From Sorex araneus (taxonomy: Eukaryota; Chordata; Mammalia; Eulipotyphla; Soricidae), in the NCBI RefSeq assembly GCF_027595985.1, contig NC_073304.1, forward strand, positions 47,967,137-48,031,136: a stretch of 64,000 bases of DNA. The letters are read 5' to 3'. The notes beneath the pieces were generated by a model. It was not told where the DNA came from and searched no databases. It saw only the letters and a list, made by a program, of their open reading frames with translations. This document shows positions 20,256 through 30,814 of this stretch, piece after piece. Position 1 is the first letter of the stretch; each line of letters begins with the position of its first letter. Position numbers and translations under genes: made by a program.

Positions 20256-20292
<37 letters not shown>
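20212..20292. repeat. (TG)n facing (CA)n: long self-complementary tract
   Basis: About 34 bp of TG, the centre TGTGGCCACA (20,251-20,260), then about 35 bp of CA. Confidence 0.95.
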
Positions 20293-20294
<2 letters not shown>

Positions 20295-20639
20295 TGGGGA
20301 AGAGGAAGAATCACACTTAGAAGCAGACAACGGTTTGTCCCTGTGGAATTGATGCTGGGTTGAAGGGATTGGCTGCACGCATCTCGTTTTCTACCCACAC
20401 AGAGGCTTGCGGGCTGAGGGATGAGCACCCACACCAGGCTTTGCCTCGCAGCAGCTATTCTGACTTGAAGCTCTGCCATGCCAGGGCCCTGGGCGCTCAG
20501 ATGAGCTTCACAGGCCCCACCCTGCTGCCAGCTGTGCCGTCTCAGGTGCTCCTGGGGTGGGGCGGGCCCTCCTGACCACACCCAAGGAAAGGAATAAGGT
20601 TGGGGATGAAGGGCTCTTTTTACTTTTTGCTTTTAAAGT

Positions 20640-20832
20640 CAAAAGAAGAAACTTTTTTAGTTTTAAAATAAATGTCATTCAGGCACCATCATTTACAATT
20701 GTGCCAATAGTAGAGTTTTAGGCATACAATGTTCTAACCTTCATCTCATCCCCAGTGTCAACTTCCCTCCACCTCTTCCCCGGGTTCCCTCCCACCCCCC
20801 ACCCCCACCCCCCGGTCTGCCTTCTTATCAAG
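20640..20832 (-). mobile_element. L1 3'-UTR-like fragment
   Basis: T/A-rich left edge, CATCCCCAGTGTCAACTTCC, then CCCACCCCCCACCCCCACCC; same layout as 14,522-14,690 but more diverged. Confidence 0.45.
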
Positions 20833-20844
20833 GAAGTTCTTCAG

Positions 20845-21008
20845 TTTGTTTTGGGACCAGACCCAGCAGTGCTCAGGGGTTACTCCTAGCTCTGTGCTCG
20901 GGGATCACTCCTGGCAGGGGTTAGGGACCATACACGGTGCCAGAGATTGAACCCAGGTCGGGCATATACAAGGCAAGCGTCCTATCCACTGTACTATCTC
21001 TCTGACTC
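20845..21008 (-). mobile_element. Shrew SINE, short form
   Basis: Plus strand GACCAGACCCAGCAGTGCTC, GGGGATCACTCCTGGCAGGG, GAGATTGAACCCAGGTCGGG, CTGTACTATCTCTCTGACTC. Confidence 0.9.
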
Positions 21009-21196
21009 CAACAAACACATTTTTAAGATTCTGGCTTAGGATGAGCTTGATGAGGAGGGACTTGTGACTGCAAATTCCAGAACGAGGTGGGGAAATCACG
21101 TGTGCAGGTCCAAGAAGCAAAATACAGAGTCTAGCAGACCTTCTGTGTGCATACACACACAAACAAATCCAGCCACAACTTTCTACTTCTTAATTG

Positions 21197-21392
21197 TTTT
21201 TCTGTGCCCCACCTGGCAATGTTTAGGACGACTCCAGGCTTAGTGCTTGGGGTCATTCCCAACAGTGCTCAGAGGACCAGGTGGTGCTAGGACCATGAGT
21301 CTCCCAGTTTTCAGTTTTCACTTCGTGAATGGGGACCCCCTGCATGCAAAGCACATGCTCATTCCATTCAGCTATCTCTCCCACTCAGGCCC
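21197..21392 (-). mobile_element. Shrew SINE, short form with an insert
   Basis: CCCCACCTGGCAATGTTTAG, CAACAGTGCTCAGAGGACCA, then about 40 extra bases before CCCCCTGCATGCAAAGCACA and GCTATCTCTCCCACTCAGG. Confidence 0.75.
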
Positions 21393-21969
21393 ACCCACTT
21401 TGGGGAGTGGGCTGGGGGAAGCTTCTCTGAACTGTCCAGCATTACCTTTCCACTCTGAAAGAACTGTGGGATACGGGTGAGTAGGAGTCAAGGGATCCAA
21501 AAGCAGAGCCCCGGGCAGGAGATTTGACTCAAGAGGCAGAGCCCAAGCCCAGTGAGTGAGAAAGCCCTGAGTCCCACCCGGGGTATCCTACCTTCTGCCC
21601 ACCACCCCCAGGAGTGGCTACTGCACTAACCTCCCCTCTCCTGGGGTGGCACACTAAGGCAAGCCAGAGCCTGTCACTCCTACAACTGAATTGCACCTAA
21701 TTTGGAATGCCGTATCTAGGAGCTGAATGAGAGCAGTCTGGCCTCCTGACTCCCCTTCCCATGCTTCTTAGCCCCCAGAGGCTGTTCAGGAGTGGGGCAG
21801 AGTATTCGTCTTTGAGCCTCTCAGCTAACACTGCAGATGAATGAAGGGAAAGAAAGGAACAACAAGCGAAAGAGGATGGATTCCTAACGGACAGAGACGG
21901 CGAACCTGAGCTTCAGAAACATCCTTTGGCATCTGAACTGCCAATGAAAAGGAAAACAGAGGTGAGAAA

Positions 21970-22120
21970 ACGCTCGATGGGCTGAGCATGCATTCTGCAT
22001 GTGGGAAGCCCCGGTTCAATCCCTGCCACCGCATGGTCCCCTTGAGCACTGGTGCGTTGGGAATCACTAGGGAATCAGGAATTACCTCTGAGCACTGCCA
22101 GCTGGGTTCTCAAAAGAGAA
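21970..22120 (+). mobile_element. Shrew SINE, short form
   Basis: CGATGGGCTGAGCATGCATT, CCCGGTTCAATCCCTGCCAC, CTGAGCACTGCCAGCTGGGT. Confidence 0.8.
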
Positions 22121-22281
22121 GAAGGAAAAGCAGGAAGAGAAAGACCTGCGAGGCAGGAGGGCTATTGTGAAGCACTGGCGGATGTGATCTGGATCGGGAC
22201 TGCCTCAGAATCTGAACCATGAGCGGTTCTGCTCAGGACTGTGGTGTGATGCCCCTGAGCGAATCTCTTTGAAACTAGCTC

Positions 22282-22456
22282 TGGGGCTGGAGCAATAGTA
22301 CAGCAGGGAGGACATTTGCCTTGCACACAGCCAACCTAGGTTCAATCCCCGGCACCCTATGTCGTTCCAGAGCACTGCCAGGAGTAATTCCCGAGTGCAG
22401 AGCTAGGAGGAACCTTTGAGCATTGCCAGGTATGACCCCCATTCCCCCAAAAAAGA
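22282..22456 (+). mobile_element. Shrew SINE, short form, full length (good reference copy)
   Basis: TGGGGCTGGAGCAATAGTAC, AGCAGGGAGGACATTTGCCT (A-box region), B box GGTTCAATCCCCGGCACC, GAGCACTGCCAGGAGTAATT, ending CCCCCAAAAAAG. Confidence 0.95.
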
Positions 22457-22475
22457 TACCTTAAAAAAACCAAGC

Positions 22476-22634
22476 TCCTTGGGATTAGAGAACCAGTTAC
22501 AGGTGTAAGGCGCTGGCCTTGCACCTTGTCAAGCCACTTCAATCCCCTCAGCCCCTCAAGGAGTGATTCCTGAGCACAGAGTCTTGAGTAAGCCCTGAGC
22601 ACTGTTAAGGGTTGCTGAAAAACAACAAAAAGTT
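22476..22634 (+). mobile_element. Shrew SINE, short form, diverged, in tandem with the preceding copy
   Basis: TTAGAGAACCAGTTACAGGT, ACTTCAATCCCCTCAGCCC, GTAAGCCCTGAGCACTGTTA, ending GAAAAACAACAAAAAG. Confidence 0.8.
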
Positions 22635-22639
22635 CCCTG

Positions 22640-23430
22640 GGCACTTCAGGAACTCTTTGGGGGTATTTTGAGGCTGTGAACTAGGCACAGGGCTTCTAAA
22701 ACTGATTTAGGGTACGGTGACCTTTTCAGAAAATCATCATTCAGTACCTCCTTGGAACATCTGCCTTCCTCACGTGAACAACATGCCCCCCCCCCGATTG
22801 CACCCAAGACTACTTCACCCCCCACCCCCATGTCTCCCACCATTCCAGTGTCACCCACTGTGGGAAACAGTGAACTGGGGAACAGGTTGGGCATCAAGCT
22901 CTGACTAGTGGTTGCTTCGCAGCCTGTCCTCCGCTAGGTCGGCATCCATCCCTCCAACAGGGGCTGCAGGGGCTGGCTTCTGCCCCACTTTTAGTCTCCT
23001 TCCCCCAGAGGCCTGCGCAGGGCTGAAACCCGAGCCAGGCGCAGCCACATGCCAGGTGGAGCGACTGGTGGAGCGCTTTCAAGAAGGGCTTTGGGTTACC
23101 AGACACCCCCATCTGCTGGCTGTTCTCACCCAGGAAATGGAGCCAGGTCACTTTCACGCCAGCCTGCAGGGGGACCGGCAGGGCTCCCCCACCTTCTGCT
23201 GCCTTCAGGACAGACAGCTCCCCTGCGGCTCTGCTGAGAAACCTTCTCATCCCTGTCCCCAGGCCTCCCACAACTGCCTTTTGGCTCTGCCAGGAGGGAA
23301 AGACCCACTCCAGCTGCCTCCTCTGCTACTCCCAAACCTCTGGTTCTTCCAGATGAATCGATTAAACTTAGGCCTCAAAACAGAACTTATGTGCTCCCCA
23401 CCCCCAACACTCACCATTAATCTATTTTTT
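22640..23430. other. G/C-rich unique stretch
   Basis: Open frames of up to 173 codons exist on both strands through base composition, but none has a recognisable domain or splice context. Confidence 0.4.
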
Positions 23431-23465
23431 TAAAAAGCAGACTTTTTGTTTGTTTGTTTGTTTTA

Positions 23466-23770
23466 ATGAGTCCCCGTGAGGTACAGTTACAGACTTACAA
23501 ACTTTTGTGCTTACGTTTCAATGATCCAGTACCCATCCCTCCACCAGTGCCCATTTTCCACCACTAATGTTCCCAGTATCCCTCCCACTACCCCCACTCC
23601 ATAACCGCCCTTCCCCCAGCCTCTGTGGCAGGCACATTCCCTTTTACTCTCTCTCCTTTTTGGGTCTTATGGTTTGCGATACAGGTATTAAGTGGCCATC
23701 ATATTCGGTTTACAGTCTATTTTCAGCACGCATCTCCCATCCTGAGCGAGCCCTCCAAGCATCCTTTCCT
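23466..23770 (-). mobile_element. Shrew-lineage L1 3'-UTR-like fragment, copy 2
   Basis: A (TTTG)n left edge, then ACCCATCCCTCCACCAGTGC, CCCCAGCCTCTGTGGCAGGC, TATGGTTTGCGATACAGGTA and GCACGCATCTCCCATCCTGA. It stops at almost the same internal point (CCCTCCAA..CATC) as copy 1 at 7,693-7,960. Confidence 0.65.
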
Positions 23771-23850
23771 TGGTGGTAAACGAACAACTTTTTAAAATTA
23801 CAGTTTAGGTAACAAGGTTAGAACATTGCAAACATTTGCAGTTCAGGGTT

Positions 23851-24044
23851 TGTTTTTTTTTTTTTTCCAGGGGTGTGAGTGGAGGGGTTTGGGTTACACC
23901 TGGGGTGCTCAGGGGTTACTCCTGACTCCACACTCAGGACTTACTTCTGGTGGTGCTCAGGGGACCATATGGAATGCCAGGGATTGAACCCGGGTTGTCT
24001 GCATGCAAGGCAAATGCTCTACTTTCTGTATTATCGCTCTAGCC
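23851..24044 (-). mobile_element. Shrew SINE, short form, full length
   Basis: T-rich left edge, GGGTTACACCTGGGGTGCTC, GGGGACCATATGGAATGCCA, GGATTGAACCCGGGTTGTCT, TTATCGCTCTAGCCCC. Confidence 0.92.
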
Positions 24045-24116
24045 CCAACATTTGCAGTTTTGATGTGCGCAGCTACTATACCACCTAAGTGCCCAGGTCT
24101 TTGATTCGGAGAATGG

Positions 24117-24325
24117 GGGCTCCCAAGCTGTGCTCAGGAGGCCAGAGGCTCTCTGGCAGTGCTTCTCCACGCTCGGCCAGGGAGGCCCTCAGCACAACTC
24201 TGCGGCTCAGACCTGCCATGAACGGGCAGACCCGGCAGCGCTTGGGGACCATATGGTGCCGGGGATCATATTCATGTGGGCCACAGACCAGGCCGCCCCT
24301 TAATCCTACCACTACCTCTTCAGCC
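24117..24325 (-). repeat. SINE-like sequence, diverged and G/C-rich
   Basis: AAGCTGTGCTCAGGAGGCCA, CTTGGGGACCATATGGTGCC, CACTACCTCTTCAGCCA. Confidence 0.6.
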
Positions 24326-24326
24326 A

Positions 24327-24354
24327 ATATATATATATATACATATATATATAT
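24327..24354 (+). repeat. (AT)n microsatellite
   Basis: AT dinucleotides interrupted by a single C. Confidence 0.9.
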
Positions 24355-24559
24355 TTGTTAAGGTAAGACAGCTATGTAATCTGAGTTCATAAATGTATCC
24401 CAAAGTCCTTAGTGTCAGTTTCTTCTTTTCCTTCCCAGAGCTAACATTTTCAACTCTTGATTACTAATCTCCCTCTTTCTTTTTTATTAAAAAAAAAGGA
24501 AGCTTTTTTTTCTTACTTTATTGTTATTTATTTTATTATTATTATCTCTCTCTCTCTCC

Positions 24560-24722
24560 TTTTTTTTTTTTTTACACAGCAGCAGGCACACCCAGTGGTA
24601 CTCAGGATTTACTCCTGGCTCTGTAGCGCCCAGAGATCACTTGGACTGATGCTTGGGGGATCATAGGCAGTGCTGGTTGGCCAAAGGCAAACACCCTGCC
24701 CACTGTCCTATTTATCCAGCCC
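24560..24722 (-). mobile_element. Shrew SINE, short form
   Basis: Poly-T, GGCACACCCAGTGGTACTCA, GATTTACTCCTGGCTCTGTA, CTATTTATCCAGCCCTT. Confidence 0.85.
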
Positions 24723-24775
24723 TTGACCTCCATATTTCTAATTAATATATTTTTAAATATTTATACACTTTGCTT

Positions 24776-24988
24776 TGGCTGGAGAGATAGCAGAGTGGTT
24801 GGGCATTCGCCTTTCACGCAGCCGACCAGAGTTCGATTCCTCCGCCCCTCTCGGAAGCCCGCAAGGCAGAGCCTGGCAAGCTACCCATGCATATTGGATA
24901 TGCCAAAAACAGTAACATTAAGTCTCTCAATGAGAGATGTTACTGGTGCCTGCAAATCGATGAGCAACAGGATGACAGTGACAATAAT
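24776..24988 (+). mobile_element. Shrew SINE, medium form
   Basis: TTGGCTGGAGAGATAGCAGA, GAGTTCGATTCCTCCGCCCC, GAGCCTGGCAAGCTACCCAT, GATGTTACTGGTGCCTGC, AACAGGATGACAGTGACAAT. Confidence 0.93.
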
Positions 24989-24989
24989 A

Positions 24990-25660
24990 CACTTTGTTTT
25001 CTCACACTTTTCCATTTGGAACCCTATCAACTTCTAATTACAAAACATGAGACAATAGCACTTTTATACCAACCCATGTCAGTCTGTGTGAATTCCCTCA
25101 TTCAATGGCATATTTTTGGTTACATCAATATTATAATTGTGTTAACCATAAGATTCTACAAATATTGTTAGCTGTTGAGCCATGTAAGCTATTATTTTTT
25201 TTTCAGCATTTTCTCAGACAACTACTTCCTCTTTACGTCTGCTCATTATTCTTGGATGACGGAGTGTTCCCACATTCTTCAGAGAACCATAATTGTTTTT
25301 ACATATGTTCAAAACACTGAAAACATTGTTTGTGTTTTAAATGTTTTAAATAAAATTAAAAACATAAAAGTAAATGTTTTACTTAAATGTTTTTATTTGT
25401 ACATCAAACATAAAGTATTTATTTTTATTTTTTAAAGTCCTCACAATAATTTATTACACAGAAAAATATTTTTTATTCACCCATAAGCTTAGCACTTCTG
25501 AGAATCTTCATTCTTCATAGAGATAGTTTTATCTATTTTTTTTTGGGGGGGGAATCTAGGAAGACTTCTAGTAACATTTCTGGTACAGAACTTCTGGTGT
25601 TGCTTCTTTCAGCTTTAGAAGGCCTGAAAAATGTTTTTATTTTGTCTTTAATTATTCTGG
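24990..25660. other. Unique A/T-rich sequence
   Basis: No gene or dispersed repeat recognised. Confidence 0.4.
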
Positions 25661-25663
25661 TGA

Positions 25664-25772
25664 GGGGGAGACTGGGCTCACCTGGTGGTGCTCAGGGATC
25701 ACTCCGCAGAGAGCTTGGGGGACCCTACAGTATGTGCCTGGCAGTGTCACAGCCTTGTACCCTCTCTCCAGA
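25664..25772 (-). mobile_element. Shrew SINE, truncated
   Basis: ACCTGGTGGTGCTCAGGGAT, CTTGGGGGACCCTACAGTAT, CCTTGTACCCTCTCTCCAGA. Confidence 0.65.
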
Positions 25773-25841
25773 TCTCTTCTTTGGCTCTTGAAAGAGATAT
25801 TTGGTGGATATCTAAGTTGATTATAATTTTAGTATCTAAAA

Positions 25842-25842
<1 letters not shown>

Positions 25843-25903
<61 letters not shown>
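25843..25903 (+). repeat. (CT)n microsatellite
   Basis: About 60 bp of uninterrupted CT. Confidence 0.97.
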
Positions 25904-25907
<4 letters not shown>

Positions 25908-26179
25908 AGCATTGTTAGGCAAGATCAGAGCCACTTTTAATTTGAAAAAAATTCCCCTTCCGGTACTTTATGACAATTGTCTACTGTGTTTTCATTTTAG
26001 CTGGTGGAAATACAAACTGTTCTGGCCTTTGAGAAGCTGCAGAATCATCTTGTTCCTTTATCAGGGATCTCTCCCCAGTCCCATGTGCTTTCCCCCAATG
26101 TGTACGGCTCCACTCTCCGAGAGATGAAGACTTGTGGAGAATCTGCTATAGATCTCCAGCATTCACTGTTGGCAGTGGT

Positions 26180-26378
26180 GCTCACCAAGGTTTGTGCTCC
26201 TTTAGTTGTGATACTCGTGCACATTCTTGCTGTGGTACAGCACTAAATTGCTTGCAGCACTGGGGATCACAGCAAAGTTCTAGGGTCAAACAGTGGAGCT
26301 CCCAGGATCACACTGAGTGCAGCCTTAAGCTTGTAGTGTGAGTGCTCGATACACTCTGACATCTCCATGGCCCTGGAT
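26180..26378 (-). repeat. Old SINE-like sequence
   Basis: AGCACTGGGGATCACAGCAA, GGATCACACTGAGTGCAGCC and CTGACATCTCCATGGCCC loosely follow the SINE complement with extra length; similar in style to 899-1,316. Confidence 0.4.
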
Positions 26379-26379
26379 T

Positions 26380-28285
26380 TTACAGTGACCTGCATATTTC
26401 TTTTGCATTTCAAAGCCCTCATAGATAGACTCCTTTGTTTCTCTTGTGTAGCACTTTACTAATAACTAACAGAAACACAGGAATAGTCTGAAAAAGATTG
26501 GGAGGCTTCTGCTTCACCATACAGACATTAAGACAGGTTTGGGAATTGTCCAGGCAATGGGCTCTGTAAGACCCAGGTGCATGACAGACACTATTCTCCA
26601 GGGATATCCCCCGCCTATCTGCCTTCATTGTACAGCCCGAGAATGATAAAGTAAATATTTAAATAATTCATTTAATTATTTATTAAAGAATAATTAAAGA
26701 AAACATTTCCCCGCCTTTGCCTTCACTTCATCCCACCTCTAGATCACGAGGACTGTGACTTGGCCAGTGGTTCTGAATTCGTACCAGTGGACTCTGCCAC
26801 GGTGGAGATTAAGGCTGAACATCCAAGACTGGACTGGGGTCTGTTATGGACAAGAGTATAGTAGAAGTCCCCCTTTCTGGAACCTCAGTATAAAAACTGG
26901 CTTGCAGATGATTCATTTGGGCATATATTGCTTGAATTTTTTGTTTTTTAATTTTATAGCTTATCTTGTTTTACTGAGAAGCAAAACTAGATTGAGCTGT
27001 TGTTCGTTTGGAGGTGCTAATATGTCCACACATTTGTAGGCTCATTTTACCTACCTGAGCCTCCTCTTTGATAGATGGCTGCTAACACACAGAAGTAAAG
27101 AAAAAGTTATCACTAATAATATTACTGGTATAAATAGGCATTTGTGGGTTAGTTTGGAAAGTAGGAGCTGTATGTTCTAAATATCTAGCAACCAATTTAG
27201 AAACAAAATTGAACATAATTCCTTCTTAAATTTGGAACTGTCTGTTCCTTTGAAATCCTCTCTTACAGTAATGATGGTAATAAATTGAGACCTTAACCGA
27301 CTACAGTTGATACCAGATGGGTAAACACCCCTACTATGTAATAAGGTGGCTAATTATAGCTGTGCCATGTTTATAGACTTTCAATTAATCTCTTAAGAGC
27401 ATATAATTCCATTACCTACACAGCATCTGAACAGGACTTTTCTGAGATCAGGTTCTTCCTTTAATTCAAAATATATGTTTTAAGAATCAAAGGGCTGGTT
27501 AAAATTTAGCTCACTTGTTTTCACTACAACTCTGTGTGGATAAAATTACATAATTAGAAATGTAAAGATAAAAAAAGTGACTGGGAGATTCTTCAATATT
27601 CTGCTATATCCTTATAATCTCCACCCTCATATTTAGTCCAACAGTCACATGTAAGTAATACCCACGTCTCTTGAAAGCAGCTGGATTTGCACTTTCTGAA
27701 ATGCTGAATCCAGAGACTAACTTGAACTGATCACTCTTTGACCACCTAATCCACACACACACACAAAAAAAAATGCACCGGCCACCTGACTGACAAAAAG
27801 GAAAGAGTAATATTTTTACAAAATTTAATACACCTTAATGGGCTGGAAACTCAATCCACCTTAAAACTGGATCATATTAGCTCAGAAGCACAGAGACTGA
27901 GCTAACAGTTTCTTTTCCTGGGTTTGTCTTGAGGGCAGTGATTGGCCACACTGATGCATGATAGCATTACTGCACAAAGCAGTACCGGGCCCACCCAACC
28001 AATCAAATCAGAACCTTTGGTATTGGCTCCAGGCAGAGCTGTTTATAGCTCTCTGGGTCATTTACTGCTGAGTACCACAGTTGTTCACATCACAGTGGTT
28101 GCAGTCATTCTGCCTATTTTCAACCTATTTTCTCGTTTACTCCAATTTACCAGATGCCCTGATAATTCATGAGTTAAGGCTCCATTGGAAAACTTTTAGA
28201 CAGCATGCTTCCAAATGGCTCAGTTCTATCCAAAATAAAATATTAGAAGATTTGAAAACCCATGACAAATCTTAATCCCACCCTG
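26380..28285. other. Long unique stretch downstream of FRMD6
   Basis: About 1.9 kb without SINEs; ordinary A/T-rich composition. No exon or RNA gene recognised. Confidence 0.45.
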
Positions 28286-28289
28286 ATTG

Positions 28290-28450
28290 TCGTTAAGGTA
28301 ATCATTAACTACCTCAATAGTCCTTACAATAATTATCCCCATCTTATAGCCAAGAAAAGAGAAACAGAAGCTCTCTTTTAGGGCATAGAGGTTTTCAGAA
28401 TATTGACTCTCAGCTCTGAGCTTCACTGTTTATGCCACGTGACCCTCACC
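28290..28450 (+). repeat. MIR-like remnant
   Basis: CTTACAATAATTATCCCCAT then CCAAGAAAAGAGAAACAGAA resembles the MIR core, weakly. Confidence 0.4.
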
Positions 28451-28544
28451 TTCTGAATGCATACTTCTAACTGCAACCACTTATTATTAAATTGGAATGA
28501 AATTCAACACTTCAATGATGATGGTTTCAGGGTCATAAGTAGTG

Positions 28545-28675
28545 GACCTGGTGCAGAGGGCTGGAGCGCCTGGTTTGTGTGCTGGTTTGATCCCTGGTAC
28601 CACATGGTCATGCAAGCTCCATGGGGAGCATCCCCCAAATACCAAGCTGGGTAAGGCCCTGACATAAACAAAAAG
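28545..28675 (+). mobile_element. Shrew SINE, diverged
   Basis: AGAGGGCTGGAGCGCCTGGT, GGTTTGATCCCTGGTACCAC, GGTAAGGCCCTGACATAAAC. Confidence 0.7.
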
Positions 28676-28684
28676 GTAGCTAAC

Positions 28685-28688
<4 letters not shown>

Positions 28689-28724
<36 letters not shown>
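28689..28724 (+). repeat. (TA)n microsatellite
   Basis: About 36 bp of alternating T and A. Confidence 0.95.
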
Positions 28725-28727
<3 letters not shown>

Positions 28728-29059
28728 ACATGTTAAATTCTAGAGTTTGGGACAAAATGACTGTGATAATGTCTCAGACTTAACCTCCTGGAGCCTTGCT
28801 TGGCTTATGTCTAAACTGAGGACAGTATTTGCTGTATGGGACTCTGAGGATTAAAGGAAGTTCTCCCATGCTGGTGCAGAGTCTGGCACATGGCAATGTG
28901 CTACCCCATGATGGCCACAAGAGCTGCCCTGGGCTCCCAAGTCTATTACACTGGGCTTGGAGGCCCTCCTTATGTTCTGCAGGAAAGAACACAAAGAAAA
29001 CTTATTCACACAGCATTTCCGGTTGAATTGAGAACTCTAACAAGAAACGAAACTTACAG
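28725..29059. other. Unique sequence just beyond the FRMD6 3' end
   Basis: Nothing recognised; could still be transcribed if a more distal poly(A) site is used. Confidence 0.35.
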
Positions 29060-29075
29060 ACAAATAAAAAGTAAT

Positions 29076-29081
29076 TTTATT
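29076..29081 (-). terminator. FRMD6: Candidate distal poly(A) signal of FRMD6
   Basis: AATAAA on the minus strand, followed within about 30 bases by a U-rich/GU-rich run (minus strand around 29,060-29,030). It is the last such hexamer before the sequence turns into repeat-rich intergenic DNA. Confidence 0.5.
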
Positions 29082-29805
29082 GATTGCTAATCTTATCATG
29101 AAATGCCTATAAGAAATAATTACAAAATAATGCATTTTTAACACAATTTTGGTATCATCCTGATATGATGATCCTTTCACAGAAAGGATTATTTACAGTT
29201 TATGGAGATATAAAGCTCATGGTTGCAAATACAAATGTAGATATGTAGAGGCAACAATATATACCAAACTGGTATAATGACTAGCAAGGATATTAACAAA
29301 TGCAGAATAAATAACAGCTTTATACTTTCTTTTCCTTTTTTTTTATTTTTAAAAACAATTTCCAAATACAAAAATGTAGATACTCAAAATGGATTTTCAT
29401 ATACATATATATATATAATTCTGCTGCAAACAGTGGATCAAAAAAGCAAAAATGTTTCTTAGCATGTTTCATTTTGAAAACCCACGAGACAATTCAGAAA
29501 CCCAATGATAAAGGTGTGCAAAAACCACCAAGAACACTGGCAAAACCCTGAAGACCTGATTCTGGTTGAAGTAGAAAGAAAACAAAGCATAAAGGGCTAT
29601 CTACCCAATTAAGTACATTTTGCTTTTTTATGTTCTTAAGGAATACTAACAGCTGAGGAAATGCACCACATCAGGATCTGGGCTCTTTAGATGCAAACTT
29701 CACTAGCATTGGTCACTTAACACGTTGATGCTTACTTGACCACCAGTGGCTCACACTGGGCTGTGGCTTAATTAACACAAACTGCAGAGTCAGCATCAAT
29801 GTGTT

Positions 29806-29925
29806 AAGCACTGTCTGTAGCACTGTCAGCCCATTGTTCATCAATTTGCTCGAGCGGACACCAGTAACGTCTCCATTGTGAGACTTGTTACTGTTTTTGG
29901 CATATCGAATACACCACAGGTTAAG
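29806..29925 (-). mobile_element. Shrew SINE, 3' body fragment, inside the 3' UTR
   Basis: The plus strand shows CACTGT.AGCACTGTCAGCCC, then the reverse complements of the body motifs GGAGACGTTACTGGTG and CGATATGCCAAAAACAG. The tRNA-like head is missing. The orientation is the same as the FRMD6 transcript, so it would be part of the mRNA if the 3' UTR call is right. Confidence 0.8.
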
Positions 29926-30638
29926 CATCAATACATACTGGTGAATTACCTGATGACTTCTAAAAAGTCATTAGATGATCCTCTCATCACATCACCCATT
30001 CATTCAGAGACAGATACTGTGATACATCTGAAACTTTGGTTCATTTTAACACAGTTTACAAAGGCAAACTAGTCTCGTGACTGCAGAATTTGCTAGAACA
30101 CTTTATCCTTTCTAAGGGTCAGGTTAAACAGATTCAACCAGGCTTATTGTACATACACTGCCCAGTCATGTTCGCGTAGGGGCATGTGAGGAAGAGCATA
30201 TTCATCCTCTCCCTGTTTATAATACTGACTCCCATCCGTGGGTAACGCATGTTCTGCCGCACCACAGACCTATTTCTTTATTACCAGAAAACTGAATTTT
30301 GTATAAAAATATGACGACCTCTTTAGAAAATAATATATAGTTTTCTTTAATAAAACCTGGTACATAGAAAAAATGGCATATCAAAACATGGTAAACAAAT
30401 GTTGTAAAATAGGAAACCATTAAAAACACCTCATAGAAAGACACTGTGCTAAGGTTCGCTCCGGAAACACGAGCAACACTGTTCCTGGACAGCTAAAGGC
30501 GAACAGGTTCACTTCTCCTGACTAGTTCAGATCAAGCATCCATTACAGCAGCGGCAGGAACCAGCTCAAAAATGGCCCTTTCGCAAACGTGAACATTTTT
30601 CATATATTTTTAATTCAAAATAAAAACATCTTCTGGAT

Positions 30639-30814
30639 CAGCTGTTCTCAACCCTCTTGCACAGAGGCCTCATCCGGAAGCACTTCCAAGGAGAGGCTCT
30701 TCCACCTGTGTGTCCAGGAGAGATGGACAGCCGGGGTGGGGGTCCAGACGGTGGTGTCTTTCCATGCCCGGTTCCCCAGATACTTCAACAATGCAATCAG
30801 GGTTGAGAATCATG
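30639..30814. mobile_element. Small hAT-like non-autonomous DNA element within the 3' UTR
   Basis: About 175 bp bounded by imperfect terminal inverted repeats: GTTCTCAACCCT near 30,644-30,655 and AGGGTTGAGAA near 30,799-30,809, the latter continuing as TCATG. Termini of the form CAG..GTTCTCAACC are typical of MER5/Charlie-type hAT elements. The interior has no coding potential. Family identity is inferred from the ends only. Confidence 0.5.

Noticed and set aside
22282..22456. tRNA gene
   Set aside because: A-box and B-box-like motifs are present, but the cloverleaf is degraded and the unit is clearly the head of a SINE that recurs throughout the window.
22894..23433. Overlapping open frames of 173 and 125 codons on opposite strands
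   Set aside because: G/C-rich composition lowers stop frequency; neither protein is recognisable.
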